A stretch of DNA of 64,000 bases from an uncultured Oscillospiraceae bacterium (GTDB lineage Bacteria; Bacillota; Clostridia; Oscillospirales; Oscillospiraceae), in NCBI GenBank assembly GCA_934667095.1, contig CAKULE010000001.1:124001-188000 (forward strand). Reading direction: 5' to 3'. The position numbers were made by a program, and so were the translations under genes. The stretch's first letter is position 1; every line of letters begins with the position of its first letter. Positions 31,330 through 39,665 of this stretch are shown piece by piece. The notes beneath the pieces were generated by a model that ran no database searches, was not told the origin of the DNA, and saw only the letters and a program-made list of their open reading frames with translations.

Positions 31330-32937
31330 TCAGTCAACGAAGTAGACGTTGTTGTACTTCTGGTAGTTGGTGGGCAGGACCAGATCGAAGCCGCGGATCT
31401 TGGCGGTGGTGGCGGTCATGGTCATCATGTTGTACAGGGGGATGTAGACCACGCGGTCATAGAGGTACTGCTGGATGGTGGCGTACAGTTCCATGCGCTT
31501 GGTGGTGTCGGTCTCGGCCGCGGCCTCGTCCAGCATCTTGTCCAGATCCTCGTCCACGTAGTTCACGCGGTTGCCGCCGGGGCCGACGAGGTTGGAGTAG
31601 AGCTTGCCGAGGGTCTGGTGGGGATCACGCAGGGTGCAGACAGTGGTCAGAATGGCGGCAGTCTGCTCACGGGCGTTCAGCATGGGGGAGTAGGCGGAGC
31701 TGTCCATCTCGTTGAGCTTCACGGTGATGCCGCTGGCGGCCATCATGTTCTGCAGGAACTCGCCCATGCGGCGGTTGTCGGCGCTGCTGTAGAAGGAGAG
31801 CTCCAGCTCGTAGCCATCGGGATAGCCCGCCTCGGCCAGCAGCTGCTTGCTCAGCTCGGGATCGTAGGTGTAACCGCCGGTCTCATAGGCGCCGGGGACG
31901 GTGTCGGGCAGGTAGTTGTGCAGAGGCTCGGCCGCGCCCAGCAGGCACACGGAGCAGAGCAGGTCGATGTCGATGGAGTGGGCAATGGCCTCACGCAGGG
32001 TGGTGTCAGAGATCTTGTCGAAGTTCAGGGCCAGATAGCTGGTGTTCACACCGGAGCAGGTCCACAGGGTCAGGTCGGGGTTGTTCTTGATGTCCTCCAT
32101 GATGGTGCCGGAGACCTCCTGGATCAGGTCAACACCGCCGGACTCCAGCTCCATCAGACGGGTGCTGATCTCGGGGATGTAGCGGAAGTTGATGGTGCGC
32201 AGCTTGGCGGGGCCGTCGAAGTAGTCGTCAAAGCGGGTCACGACGATGTTCTCACCCTCGTTCCACTCGGTCAGCATGAAGGGGCCGGTGCCGTTCTCCA
32301 CGAGGTCCAGATCGCCGGCGGCGGAGTGCTCCTCATAGAAGGACTGCTGGAAGATGCTCATGGTGGGGTGGCAGAGGATGGCCAGGAAGGGGGCGAAGGG
32401 CTCCTTGGTGGCCAGCACGATGGTGTAGTCGTCCTCGATCACGAAGTTGTCGGGGTCGAACTGGGAGGCGTTGCTCTTGGCGCCGGGGGTGTTCTGCAGG
32501 GTGGCAAGGCTGAAGGCCACGTCGCTGGCCTTGAGCTCATCGCCGTTGTGGAACTTCACACCCTTGCGCAGGTGGAAGCGGTAGGTGGTGTCGGTGAGCT
32601 GCTCCCAGCTCTCAGCCAGCTGGGGCAGGATGGTGCCGTCCTTGCCCATGGTGACCAGCGTGTCGTACAGGTTGATGTGCAGCTGGGCGCCGGGGAGCTT
32701 GCTGTCGTTGCCGGGGAACATGGACTGGACCGCGCCGTAGCAGGCGACGACCATCTCATCCTTGCTGGAGACGACCTCGCCGCTGGGCTCGGCAACAGAA
32801 CCGGAGCTGGAGGCAGAGGGGTCCGGGCTGTCGGAAGGCTTATCGCCAGAGTTTCCGCAGCCGGCCAGCAGGGAAAGGCTCATGACAGAGGCCATGCCCA
32901 AGCACAGGAGCTTGCGCAGCATCGTGTTTCTTTTCAT
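31330..32937 (-). CDS. Peptide-binding lipoprotein (ABC family 5, OppA/DppA type)
   Basis: A 535-aa solute-binding protein with a lipoprotein signal (LLCLGMASVMSLSLLAGC; lipobox LAGC, Cys26) and a Ser/Pro linker. The SBP_bac_5 fold follows: LAESWEQLTDTTYRFHLRKG, FHNGDELKASDVAFSL, and YNMMTMTATTAKIRGFDLV. It captures peptides outside the membrane. It is the first gene of the operon, under a good promoter divergent from LysR. AAGGAGGACTCATT precedes the ATG. Confidence 0.93.
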   Translation of the reverse strand: MKRNTMLRKLLCLGMASVMSLSLLAGCGNSGDKPSDSPDPSASSSGSVAEPSGEVVSSKDEMVVACYGAVQSMFPGNDSKLPGAQLHINLYDTLVTMGKDGTILPQLAESWEQLTDTTYRFHLRKGVKFHNGDELKASDVAFSLATLQNTPGAKSNASQFDPDNFVIEDDYTIVLATKEPFAPFLAILCHPTMSIFQQSFYEEHSAAGDLDLVENGTGPFMLTEWNEGENIVVTRFDDYFDGPAKLRTINFRYIPEISTRLMELESGGVDLIQEVSGTIMEDIKNNPDLTLWTCSGVNTSYLALNFDKISDTTLREAIAHSIDIDLLCSVCLLGAAEPLHNYLPDTVPGAYETGGYTYDPELSKQLLAEAGYPDGYELELSFYSSADNRRMGEFLQNMMAASGITVKLNEMDSSAYSPMLNAREQTAAILTTVCTLRDPHQTLGKLYSNLVGPGGNRVNYVDEDLDKMLDEAAAETDTTKRMELYATIQQYLYDRVVYIPLYNMMTMTATTAKIRGFDLVLPTNYQKYNNVYFVD

Positions 32938-32988
32938 AATGAGTCCTCCTTAGGTTGGTTTAGCATGATGCCATGCTGATGTATAATT

Positions 32989-33017
32989 ATTATCCCATTG
33001 ATTTTTCAAAATGACAA
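32989..33017 (-). promoter_or_regulatory. Promoter of the peptide operon
   Basis: On the minus strand TTGTCA (33017-33012), 17-bp spacer, GATAAT (32994-32989). A palindrome lies just upstream. Confidence 0.7.
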
Positions 33018-33020
33018 GAC

Positions 33021-33042
33021 TATAATGGCTATAGCCGTTATA
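33021..33042. promoter_or_regulatory. LysR-type operator palindrome
   Basis: TATAA-T-GGC-TATA-GCC-G-TTATA is a near-perfect 22-bp palindrome between the divergent LysR gene and peptide operon, 4 bp above the operon -35 box. Likely the regulator's binding site. Confidence 0.7.
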
Positions 33043-33081
33043 ACGACTGTTTATGAAAAAAGCGAAAGTGAGAGATTTATT

Positions 33082-34020
33082 ATGACAATTGCACAGCTGC
33101 GGCAGGTACTGGAAATCGTAAAATGCAGGTCATTCAACAAAGCATCAGAGAATCTGTATGTATCCCAGCCGTCACTTTCGGTATCTATGCGCAAATTAGA
33201 GGAAGAATTGCACGAATCTTTGTTTATTCGCACCAATAATGGCGTGACGCCGACGCAGTTTTGTCAGGAGCTTCTGCCCTTCGTCCGGGACATCGTGGAG
33301 CTTTACGAGCAGATGCCGCTGGAGGTGTACGGCGCCTCCAAGGGCGGCAGCCGCATATCCATTGCAAACGGCGGCTACCGCTTCTTCTCCGAGGCGGCGG
33401 GGCGGCTGTACATGGCTCACCAGAAGGATGGCATCCGCATGGAGTTTCACGACGTCTCGCTGGAGAACAGCCTGTCCATGGTGGTGGACGGCAGCGCCCA
33501 GATCGGCGGGTTTGCGGTCTGGTCGTTCCAGCGGGAGATGATGGATACCCGCCTGAACCGCCTCGGCGTGCAATTTGAAGAGCTTGGACTTGCACCACTC
33601 ACAGTGGCTATCGGCCCCAGAAATCCCCTGTGGGAGCGGCAAGAGGACTGGGTTACGATGAATATGATACAAGACTACCCGATTATTTATTCATTTTCGG
33701 AGCATTCCAACCTGCTTCTGCGCAAATTGGGCCTCTATAACCGGGGAAACCTGATCACCTGCAAGGAGCGGGCCGGCCGCGGGGAGCTGCTGGCGCAGAC
33801 GGACGGCATCTCTGTGGGGGGCTTCCCGTTGGCCGTGTACCAGAACGGCGAGGCCTATCCCAGCCAGCGCATCCTACGGCTGCGGGGATATGACTACAAG
33901 CTGGCCTTCGGCTATATTTACAGTCAGGCCTACGCCCTGTCCCGGGTGTCGCAGGAGTTTATCCGGTATCTGCGCCGCCTCACCGGCGGGGACGCCGCCG
34001 GACCCCGGCCGCAGGGATAA
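33082..34020 (+). CDS. LysR-family transcriptional regulator of the peptide operon
   Basis: A 312-aa regulator. The N-terminal winged HTH is clear (QLRQVLEIVKCRSFNKASEN; VSQPSLSVSMRKLEEEL). The effector domain spans about 90-300. It is divergent from the peptide operon with a palindrome between, so it probably senses a peptide or product and controls that operon and itself. ATG 33082 follows AAGTGAGAG; a longer frame from ATG 32998 runs through the operator and is rejected. Confidence 0.88.
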   Translation: MTIAQLRQVLEIVKCRSFNKASENLYVSQPSLSVSMRKLEEELHESLFIRTNNGVTPTQFCQELLPFVRDIVELYEQMPLEVYGASKGGSRISIANGGYRFFSEAAGRLYMAHQKDGIRMEFHDVSLENSLSMVVDGSAQIGGFAVWSFQREMMDTRLNRLGVQFEELGLAPLTVAIGPRNPLWERQEDWVTMNMIQDYPIIYSFSEHSNLLLRKLGLYNRGNLITCKERAGRGELLAQTDGISVGGFPLAVYQNGEAYPSQRILRLRGYDYKLAFGYIYSQAYALSRVSQEFIRYLRRLTGGDAAGPRPQG

Positions 34021-34023
34021 AAG

Positions 34024-34061
34024 AAGACAGGAGCGGGACTGCGGCCCCGCTCCTGTCTTTA
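34024..34061 (+). terminator. Terminator after LysR
   Basis: GACAGGAGCGGG (34026-34037) pairs with CCCGCTCCTGTC (34046-34057), then TTT. Confidence 0.85.
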
Positions 34062-34067
34062 TGCCTG

Positions 34068-34502
34068 CTATTCGATCACGCACGATCCGACGGTGTATTG
34101 ACTGCTGCCGGAAAAAGCAAAGGTGACGGTGAAGCTACTCCGTATCGTTGCGCCGAATCCATTCTGGGCGTCCATATATCCGCTGACGGTCCATGTACTC
34201 CCGGAGCATTTCACGGTGAAGTCGGCGCTTTTGCAGAATTCCGCGGTGGAGGGAGACTTCAGCTGGTTCTCTATCACCTTTTTTGCAACGGTGATGGCAT
34301 CAAAGCGGTCGTGTCCGTAATCGTCCTCCAGCTTGTCAGTTTTCTTTTTTGTGGTTGCGCGCTCGTACCGCGCCTGCCCCTCATCGGCGTGTTCCGCACA
34401 GTAATAGTCCGTGCGCCCATAAGCGGAGTACCGCCAAGAGGCAGGATTTTCACATCGGGAAACCGAGCAGATGCGGGACGAAAAATCTCCCTGCCCGTTA
34501 CC
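34068..34502 (-). pseudogene. N-terminally truncated hypothetical protein
   Basis: The minus-strand frame is open from a stop at 34505-34503 to 34068 (about 144 codons) but has no ATG. Its text reads RYSAYGRTDYYCAEHADEGQ, a charged linker, then a C-terminal domain (KKVIENQLKSPSTAEFCKSA; STWTVSGYMDAQNGFGATIR) common to small Firmicute surface or lipoprotein-like hypotheticals. GTG 34277 could start a 69-aa short form, but no ribosome site is clear. The AT content is higher than in the neighbours. Probably a gene that lost its 5' end. Confidence 0.55.
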
Positions 34503-34517
34503 TTATTATATTAGCAG

Positions 34518-34552
34518 AAAAGCGCGGGCTCACCGGAGCCCGCGCTTTTTCC
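34518..34552 (-). terminator. Bidirectional terminator after the metal-binding gene
   Basis: AAAAGCGCGGGCTC (34518-34531) pairs with GAGCCCGCGCTTTT (34536-34549). Confidence 0.88.
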
Positions 34553-34556
34553 GTCC

Positions 34557-34811
34557 TTATCTGCGGTGGAACAGGCCACCCTTTTTCTCCATCTCGCCGG
34601 TGGAGACAGAGGTCAGGGTGTAGCCGGTGGGGTCGATGGCGGCGTGAAGCGCCGCTTCGCTCAGGGGCTCCTCGCTCTCGATGACGCACTCGCCCTTCTT
34701 GTGGGAGGAGGTCACCTTCTTCACCGCAAAATTCTTGCGGATGGTGTTGTTGATGTGGGATTCGCACATGCCGCACGCCATCCCGTCGATCTTCAGGACC
34801 GTCTGGATCAT
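34557..34811 (-). CDS. Heavy-metal-associated (HMA) domain protein, CopZ-like
   Basis: An 84-aa ferredoxin-like domain. The metal loop is IDGMACGMCESHINNTIRKN (CXXC of GMXCXXC type), followed by strands AVKKVTSSHKKGECVIES and SEAALHAAIDPTGYTLTSV. Such proteins carry Cu(I) or another soft metal to P-type ATPases; none lies nearby. AGGAGGAACAAAC precedes ATG 34811. A strong promoter and a palindrome in the leader suggest metal-dependent control. Confidence 0.85.
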   Translation of the reverse strand: MIQTVLKIDGMACGMCESHINNTIRKNFAVKKVTSSHKKGECVIESEEPLSEAALHAAIDPTGYTLTSVSTGEMEKKGGLFHRR

Positions 34812-34841
34812 GTTTGTTCCTCCTGTTATGTGGATGTGACG

Positions 34842-34857
34842 GTTAGTGAATACTAAC
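34842..34857. promoter_or_regulatory. Palindrome in the leader of the metal-binding gene
   Basis: GTTAGT-GAAT-ACTAAC, 16 bp, lies between the start site and the ribosome site, where a repressor would block transcription. Confidence 0.6.
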
Positions 34858-34872
34858 TGCTCGGACGTACGT

Positions 34873-34901
34873 ATTGTACCGCGGAGCGTTTCTCCTGTCA
34901 A
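34873..34901 (-). promoter_or_regulatory. Promoter of the metal-binding gene
   Basis: On the minus strand TTGACA (34901-34896), 17-bp spacer, TACAAT (34878-34873). Confidence 0.8.
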
Positions 34902-34923
34902 GGGGCTGCGTGCGGCCGGGATG

Positions 34924-34956
34924 AAAAACGGCGGAGAGGGGAGTCCCTCTCCGCCG
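34924..34956 (-). terminator. Minus-strand terminator
   Basis: CGGCGGAGAGGG/CCCTCTCCGCCG (34929-34940, 34945-34956), with TTTTT on the minus side. Confidence 0.75.
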
Positions 34957-34974
34957 CAGCGGGAGATATACTCA

Positions 34975-35028
34975 GCCGATCCGCTTGTAGCCGGCGGCGA
35001 TCAGTGCATCGTAGGCAGCACAATATTA
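34975..35028 (-). pseudogene. Short C-terminal gene remnant
   Basis: The minus strand reads AAYDALIAAGYKRIG and a stop, just before a terminator, with a stop codon again three residues upstream. It looks like the 3' tail of a lost gene; family unknown. Confidence 0.35.
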
Positions 35029-35077
35029 ACCGATATTGGTTAATACCATTATACACCGGATATAGTTGGATATAGTT
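35025..35077 (+). promoter_or_regulatory. Palindrome plus tandem repeats upstream of the small HTH gene
   Basis: ATTAACC-GATATT-GGTTAAT is a perfect-armed palindrome (35025-35044). Two adjacent direct repeats of GGATATAGTT follow (35058-35067, 35068-35077). They are likely binding sites for the HTH protein encoded 33 nt further on. Confidence 0.6.
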
Positions 35078-35109
35078 AGCATTCAAGCAGAAAGTGGGGC
35101 TTGAATGAA

Positions 35110-35316
35110 ATGATCTCTTACAGCAGACTTTGGGCGACCATGGAGGCCCGCGGCGTGACCCAGTACGCCCTGATCAAGAAGTACGGCGTCAGTCCCGGGC
35201 AGATCACCCGGCTGAAGCGGAACGAGAGCGTGAGCACCCACACCATCGGGATGTTCTGCCGGATCCTGAACTGCCGGGTGGAGGACGTGATGGAGTACCT
35301 CCCAGAAGAAAAATAA
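35110..35316 (+). CDS. Small Cro/CI-type HTH regulator (YozG/HigA-like)
   Basis: A 68-aa protein that is almost only a helix-turn-helix: MEARGVTQYALIKKYGVSPG, QITRLKRNESVSTHTI, then FCRILNCRVEDVMEYLP. It matches the short XRE repressors typical of Firmicutes and mobile elements. The ATG 35110 ribosome site (AAGTGGGG) is rather distant; a TTG at 35101 is possible. Repeats upstream suggest autoregulation. Confidence 0.85.
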   Translation: MISYSRLWATMEARGVTQYALIKKYGVSPGQITRLKRNESVSTHTIGMFCRILNCRVEDVMEYLPEEK

Positions 35317-35330
35317 AGGTCAGAATGTGG

Positions 35331-35359
35331 TTGCATAATTCATAGTGTTCTGATATAAT
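35331..35359 (+). promoter_or_regulatory. Promoter of thioredoxin
   Basis: TTGCAT (35331-35336), 17-bp spacer, TATAAT (35354-35359). Confidence 0.75.
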
Positions 35360-35413
35360 ATGGACATACTGCAGGACGGGGGGAAGCACCCCCGGAGGAA
35401 AGGAGCCTTTCTT

Positions 35414-35725
35414 ATGGCTGAGATCGTATTGACGGAAGAAAATTTCGAGCAGGAGGTGGACTGCGCGCAGGTGCCCGTTCTGGTGGATTTCTGGGCGGAG
35501 TGGTGCGGCCCCTGCCGGATGCTGGCCCCCGCTGTGGCCCAGATCGCGGAGGAGTATGAGGGCAAGGCCAAGGTCTGCAAGGTCAACGTGGACGAGCAGC
35601 CCGAGCTGGCCCGCCGCTTCGGCATCAACAGCATCCCTACCGTGATGGTGTTCAAGGGCGGCGTTCTGACGGACACGCTGGTGGGCCTGCGCCCCAAAGC
35701 CGAGCTGGAGCTGCTGCTGAAGTAA
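35414..35725 (+). CDS. trxA: Thioredoxin
   Basis: A 103-aa thiol-disulfide reductant with the active site FWAEWCGPCRM and cis-Pro NSIPTVMVF, full family length. It keeps cytoplasmic protein thiols reduced and feeds ribonucleotide reductase and peroxiredoxins. AGGAAAGGAG precedes ATG 35414. It has its own promoter and terminator; no reductase gene is adjacent. Confidence 0.95.
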   Translation: MAEIVLTEENFEQEVDCAQVPVLVDFWAEWCGPCRMLAPAVAQIAEEYEGKAKVCKVNVDEQPELARRFGINSIPTVMVFKGGVLTDTLVGLRPKAELELLLK

Positions 35726-35732
35726 AGAGAAC

Positions 35733-35771
35733 AAAAAAGCTCCCCCTGCGCTCGCAGGGGGAGCTTTTTTT
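35733..35771 (+). terminator. Terminator after thioredoxin
   Basis: AAAAAAGCTCCCCCTGCG and CAGGGGGAGCTTTTTT around CTCG. Confidence 0.9.
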
Positions 35772-35812
35772 GCCGCCGCGGGGCGTTTTTGCATTTTGCG
35801 GGGAAAAATGTT

Positions 35813-35841
35813 TTGCTATCCTGAAACGCTTGTGCTATACT
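35813..35841 (+). promoter_or_regulatory. Promoter of the ABC exporter pair
   Basis: TTGCTA (35813-35818), 17-bp spacer, TATACT (35836-35841), 30 nt before the ATG. Confidence 0.65.
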
Positions 35842-35871
35842 GGAAAAACCGCTGTAATTTGAGAAAGTGAG

Positions 35872-37659
35872 ATGAGGGCTGTGCTGTTTGGAAAGCACAT
35901 CAACCGCTATTATCTCCGCCACGCCCCGGCGCTGCTGCTGGGTGTGCTGGCGCTGCTGATGGTGGACTACATGCAGCTGGTGGTGCCCCGGCTGTACCAG
36001 ATGGTGGTCAACGGCATCAACAACGGCTATGTCATGGTGGACGGCACGGCCATGACCTTCGATATGGGCTTCCTGCTGGACAAGGTCTGCCTGCCGATGA
36101 TCGTGGTGATCCTGTCGCTGGCGGTGGGGCGCTTCCTGTGGCGCATCTGCTTCTTTGGCTCGGGCATCCGGGTGGAGACCGACCTGCGCAGCCGCATGTT
36201 CGACCGCTGCAAGGACCTGTCCCAGCAATACTATCAGGTGAACAAGGTGGGCGACCTGATGGCCCTGTTCACCAACGACCTGGAGACCGTGCAGGACTGC
36301 TTCGGCTCCGGCGTGATGATGTTCTGCGACGCGCTGTTCCTCGGCGTGCTGGCGGTGATGAAAATGGGACGCATGAGCTGGAAGCTCACTCTGCTGTGCA
36401 TGATCCCCATGGCCCTGCTGCTGGCAGCGGCCATGATCGTGGGCAAATACATGGAGCTCCGCTGGGACCGCCGGCAGGCGGCCTATTCCGCCCTGTCCGA
36501 CTTCGCGCAGGAGACCTTCTCCGGCATTGCGGTCATCAAGGCCTTTGTGAAGGAGGCCAAGGAGCTGCTGGCCTTCCGTAAGCTGAACCGGGAGAACGAG
36601 GAGGCCAACGTGGCCTACACCCGCCTGTCCGTGCTGCTGAACATCTGCATCACCCTGCTGGTAGAAACGGTCATCTGCGTCATTCTGGGCTATGGCGGCT
36701 GGCTGGTGCATGAGGGCGTGTTCAACGCCGGCCAGCTGGTGGAGTTCATCGGCTACTTCAACGCCATCGTGTGGCCGGTGATGGCGGTGTCCCAGCTGAT
36801 CGAGATGCGCTCCCGGGGCAAGGCGTCTCTGGCCCGGATCGGCAAGCTGCTGGACGCAGAGATCGACGTAAAGGACCGCCCCGGCGTGGCCGGCTGCGGC
36901 CCCCTCAGCGGCAACATCGCGTTCAAGGATCTGACCTTCCGCTACCCCGGTGGGGAGTATGACGTGCTGCGCCACGTGACTCTGGACATCAAGGCAGGGG
37001 AGAACGTGGGCATCGTGGGCCGGGTGGGCAGCGGCAAGACCACCCTGGTGGACCTGATCCTGCGGACCTATAACGTGCCCGACGGCACCCTCTTTCTGGA
37101 CGGCCATGACGTGAACGACATCCCCATCCGGGCAGTGCGGAGCTCCGCGGCCTACGTGCCTCAGGACAACTTCCTGTTCAGCGACACCATTGCCAACAAC
37201 ATCGCCTTTGCCTCCGACAGCGGGGCGCGGGCCGACGTGGAGCAGGCCGCGGGGTGGGCCGGCGTCCACGATAATATCATCGAGTTCCCCGACCGGTATG
37301 ACACCCTGCTGGGCGAGCGGGGCGTCACCGTCTCCGGCGGACAGAAGCAGCGCATTTCCATTGCCCGGGCCCTGATGAAGGACGCGCCCATCCTCATTCT
37401 GGACGACTCCGTCTCCGCCGTGGACGTGGCCACGGAGAAGCACATTCTGGGGAACCTCCGCCGTCTGCGGCAGGGGAAGACCACCATCCTCATCGCCCAC
37501 CGCATCTCCACCGTGGAGGCCATGGACAAGGTGGTCTTTATGGACGACGGCGCCGTGGTGGACGTGGGCACCCACGCCGAACTGTACGAGCGCTGCGCCG
37601 GCTACCGCACCATGGTGGAGCTGCAGAAGCTGGATGAAGAGAACGGGAAGGGAGCGTGA
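35872..37659 (+). CDS. Heterodimeric ABC exporter subunit with degenerate catalytic site
   Basis: A 595-aa half-transporter: six helices (about 15-310), then an ATPase with Walker A GRVGSGKTTLVDLIL, signature VSGGQKQRISIARAL and H-loop LIAHRISTV. Walker B is ILILDDSVSAVD, where Asp replaces the catalytic Glu, as in the inactive site of TM287/288 and BmrC-type exporters. It pairs with the next gene's product to export drugs, lipids or peptides. The second gene begins 6 nt after its stop. Confidence 0.88.
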   Translation: MRAVLFGKHINRYYLRHAPALLLGVLALLMVDYMQLVVPRLYQMVVNGINNGYVMVDGTAMTFDMGFLLDKVCLPMIVVILSLAVGRFLWRICFFGSGIRVETDLRSRMFDRCKDLSQQYYQVNKVGDLMALFTNDLETVQDCFGSGVMMFCDALFLGVLAVMKMGRMSWKLTLLCMIPMALLLAAAMIVGKYMELRWDRRQAAYSALSDFAQETFSGIAVIKAFVKEAKELLAFRKLNRENEEANVAYTRLSVLLNICITLLVETVICVILGYGGWLVHEGVFNAGQLVEFIGYFNAIVWPVMAVSQLIEMRSRGKASLARIGKLLDAEIDVKDRPGVAGCGPLSGNIAFKDLTFRYPGGEYDVLRHVTLDIKAGENVGIVGRVGSGKTTLVDLILRTYNVPDGTLFLDGHDVNDIPIRAVRSSAAYVPQDNFLFSDTIANNIAFASDSGARADVEQAAGWAGVHDNIIEFPDRYDTLLGERGVTVSGGQKQRISIARALMKDAPILILDDSVSAVDVATEKHILGNLRRLRQGKTTILIAHRISTVEAMDKVVFMDDGAVVDVGTHAELYERCAGYRTMVELQKLDEENGKGA

Positions 37660-37665
37660 GCGTCC

Positions 37666-39555
37666 ATGCGTGAATATTTCCCTCTGCTGGTGGTGGGCGG
37701 CATCATCGGCCTGTTCTCCATCATCTTCCTCATCGCGTACCTCTCCATCAAGGATAAGAAAGAGGCCATCGGCTTCGACCGCAACATGAAGGACAGCGAG
37801 ATCATCCGCCGCCTTGCGGTATACGCCAAGCCCTATATGAAGCAGTTCGTGCTGGTGCTGCTCATCATGCTGGCGTCCATCGCCTACGACATCGTGTCCC
37901 CCATGCTCATCGGCAGCATTGAGGAGATGATCAAGGACAGCTTCCCCATGTCCCGGCTGCTGGCCATGGTGGCGGTGTATGCCTCCATTCTGGTGGTGTC
38001 CCAGATCTGCAGCTACGTGCAGGCCATCCTGCTGCAGAAGACGGGCATGCGTATCCTCACCGCCCTGCGGGAGTCCCTCTTTGCTCACATCGAGTCCCTC
38101 TCCCACGAGCAGCTGAACCACATCCCCGTAGGCAAGCTGGTCACCCGCGTCACCAACGACACTGGGGCCATCTCCATGGTATTCACCAACATTCTGGTGA
38201 ACCTGATCCGCAACTGCCTCGTCATCATCGGTGTGCTGACGGCCATGCTCTGCCTGAACTACATGCTGACGCTGATGATCCTCTGCTTCGTGCCCTTCAT
38301 CGTGCTGTTCACGGTGATCTTCCGCAAGTTCTCCCGCAAGAGCTTCCGCAAGGTGAAGGACGGCACCACCGCCATCAACACCTTCCTGTCGGAAAATCTC
38401 TCCGGTATGAAGGTCATCCAGATCTTCAACCGGGAGGAGCGCAAAAAGGCGGAGTTCGACCAGCGCAATGCCCAGCTGGGTAAGTCCAAGTGGGGGATGC
38501 TGTTCGTCATGGGCGTGTTCCGCCCCATGGTGTACATGCTGTACATCAGCTCGGTGCTCTGCCTGCTCTATCTGGGCGGCCGCGGCGTCATCCGTGACAT
38601 CACCTTCCTCGGGCAGACCATTACCGGCGGCGTGGTAGTCACCTTCTATATGTACATCTCCAAGTTCTTCAACCCCATCCAGAGTCTGGCGGAGCAGTTC
38701 AACATGCTCCAGTCGGCCTTTGCCTCGGCGGAGAAGATCTTCCACGTGTTCGACATGGAGCCCATTGTGGTGGACGCTCCCGATGCCATCGAGCTTGACC
38801 ACATCGAGGGCGCTATCGAGTTCAAAAACGTCTGGTTCGCCTACGAGGAGGACGAGTGGGTCCTGCGGGACGTGTCCTTCAAGGTGGAGGCCGGCCAGAC
38901 CGTGGCCTTTGTGGGGGCCACCGGCTCGGGCAAGACCACCATTCTCTCCCTCATCTGCCGGGATTACGACATCCAGAAGGGCCAGATCCTCATCGACGGC
39001 ATCGACATCCGGAAGATCAAGATCGCCTCCCTCCGGCGGCACTTCGGCCAGATGCTTCAGGACGTGTTCCTTTTCTCCGGCACCATTCGCAGCAACATCC
39101 TGCTGGGGCTGGACGACGTCAGCGACGAGACCGTCATGGAGGCCTGCCGCTACGTGAACACCGACAAGCTCATCGCCAAGCTGCCCCATGGGCTGGACGA
39201 GGAGGTGCGGGAGCGGGGCAGCAACTTCTCCGCCGGCCAGCGGCAGCTGATCTCCTTCGCCCGCACCATCATCCACAAGCCGGAGGTCATGATCCTGGAC
39301 GAGGCCACCGCCAACATCGACACTGAGACCGAGGTGCTCATTCAGGACTCTCTGGAGAAGTTGATGCGCATGGGCACGCTGCTCATCGTGGCCCACCGGC
39401 TGTCCACCATCCAGCACTCGGACAACATCATCTACCTCTCCCACGGGCAGATCCTGGAACAGGGTACCCACCAGCAGCTGCTGGAGCTGCGTGGACACTA
39501 CTACGACCTGTACGAGATGCAGTTCCAGCGGGAACAGCTCCAACAGGCCAATTGA
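37666..39555 (+). CDS. Heterodimeric ABC exporter subunit with intact catalytic site
   Basis: A 629-aa half-transporter. An extra N-terminal helix (LLVVGGIIGLFSIIFLIAYL) precedes the usual six. The ATPase has Walker A GATGSGKTTILSLI, signature FSAGQRQLISFAR (Ala instead of Gly: SAGQ), Walker B VMILDEATANID with Glu present, and H-loop LIVAHRLSTI. Signature variation plus the Asp in the partner gives one strong and one weak ATP site, typical of this class. A terminator follows. Confidence 0.9.
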   Translation: MREYFPLLVVGGIIGLFSIIFLIAYLSIKDKKEAIGFDRNMKDSEIIRRLAVYAKPYMKQFVLVLLIMLASIAYDIVSPMLIGSIEEMIKDSFPMSRLLAMVAVYASILVVSQICSYVQAILLQKTGMRILTALRESLFAHIESLSHEQLNHIPVGKLVTRVTNDTGAISMVFTNILVNLIRNCLVIIGVLTAMLCLNYMLTLMILCFVPFIVLFTVIFRKFSRKSFRKVKDGTTAINTFLSENLSGMKVIQIFNREERKKAEFDQRNAQLGKSKWGMLFVMGVFRPMVYMLYISSVLCLLYLGGRGVIRDITFLGQTITGGVVVTFYMYISKFFNPIQSLAEQFNMLQSAFASAEKIFHVFDMEPIVVDAPDAIELDHIEGAIEFKNVWFAYEEDEWVLRDVSFKVEAGQTVAFVGATGSGKTTILSLICRDYDIQKGQILIDGIDIRKIKIASLRRHFGQMLQDVFLFSGTIRSNILLGLDDVSDETVMEACRYVNTDKLIAKLPHGLDEEVRERGSNFSAGQRQLISFARTIIHKPEVMILDEATANIDTETEVLIQDSLEKLMRMGTLLIVAHRLSTIQHSDNIIYLSHGQILEQGTHQQLLELRGHYYDLYEMQFQREQLQQAN

Positions 39556-39563
39556 CAGAAACA

Positions 39564-39601
39564 GGAATTCCCCGGCCGCCGCGGTGGCCGGGGAATTTTT
39601 A
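39564..39601 (+). terminator. Terminator after the ABC exporter
   Basis: AATTCCCCGGCC (39566-39577) pairs with GGCCGGGGAATT (39586-39597), then T. Confidence 0.88.
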
Positions 39602-39665
39602 TGCTGCCCTCCGGGAGATAGGGACACGCCGCGGGCGCATACAGTGGCGCAGGAGGTGGTGTCCC

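Noticed and set aside
32998..33081. Earlier ATG for the LysR gene
   Set aside because: The added 28 residues run through the operator palindrome and promoter, and no ribosome site precedes ATG 32998.
35320..39627. A 1435-codon open frame on the minus strand
   Set aside because: It is a shadow of thioredoxin and the two ABC exporter genes; no domains, start signal or promoter.
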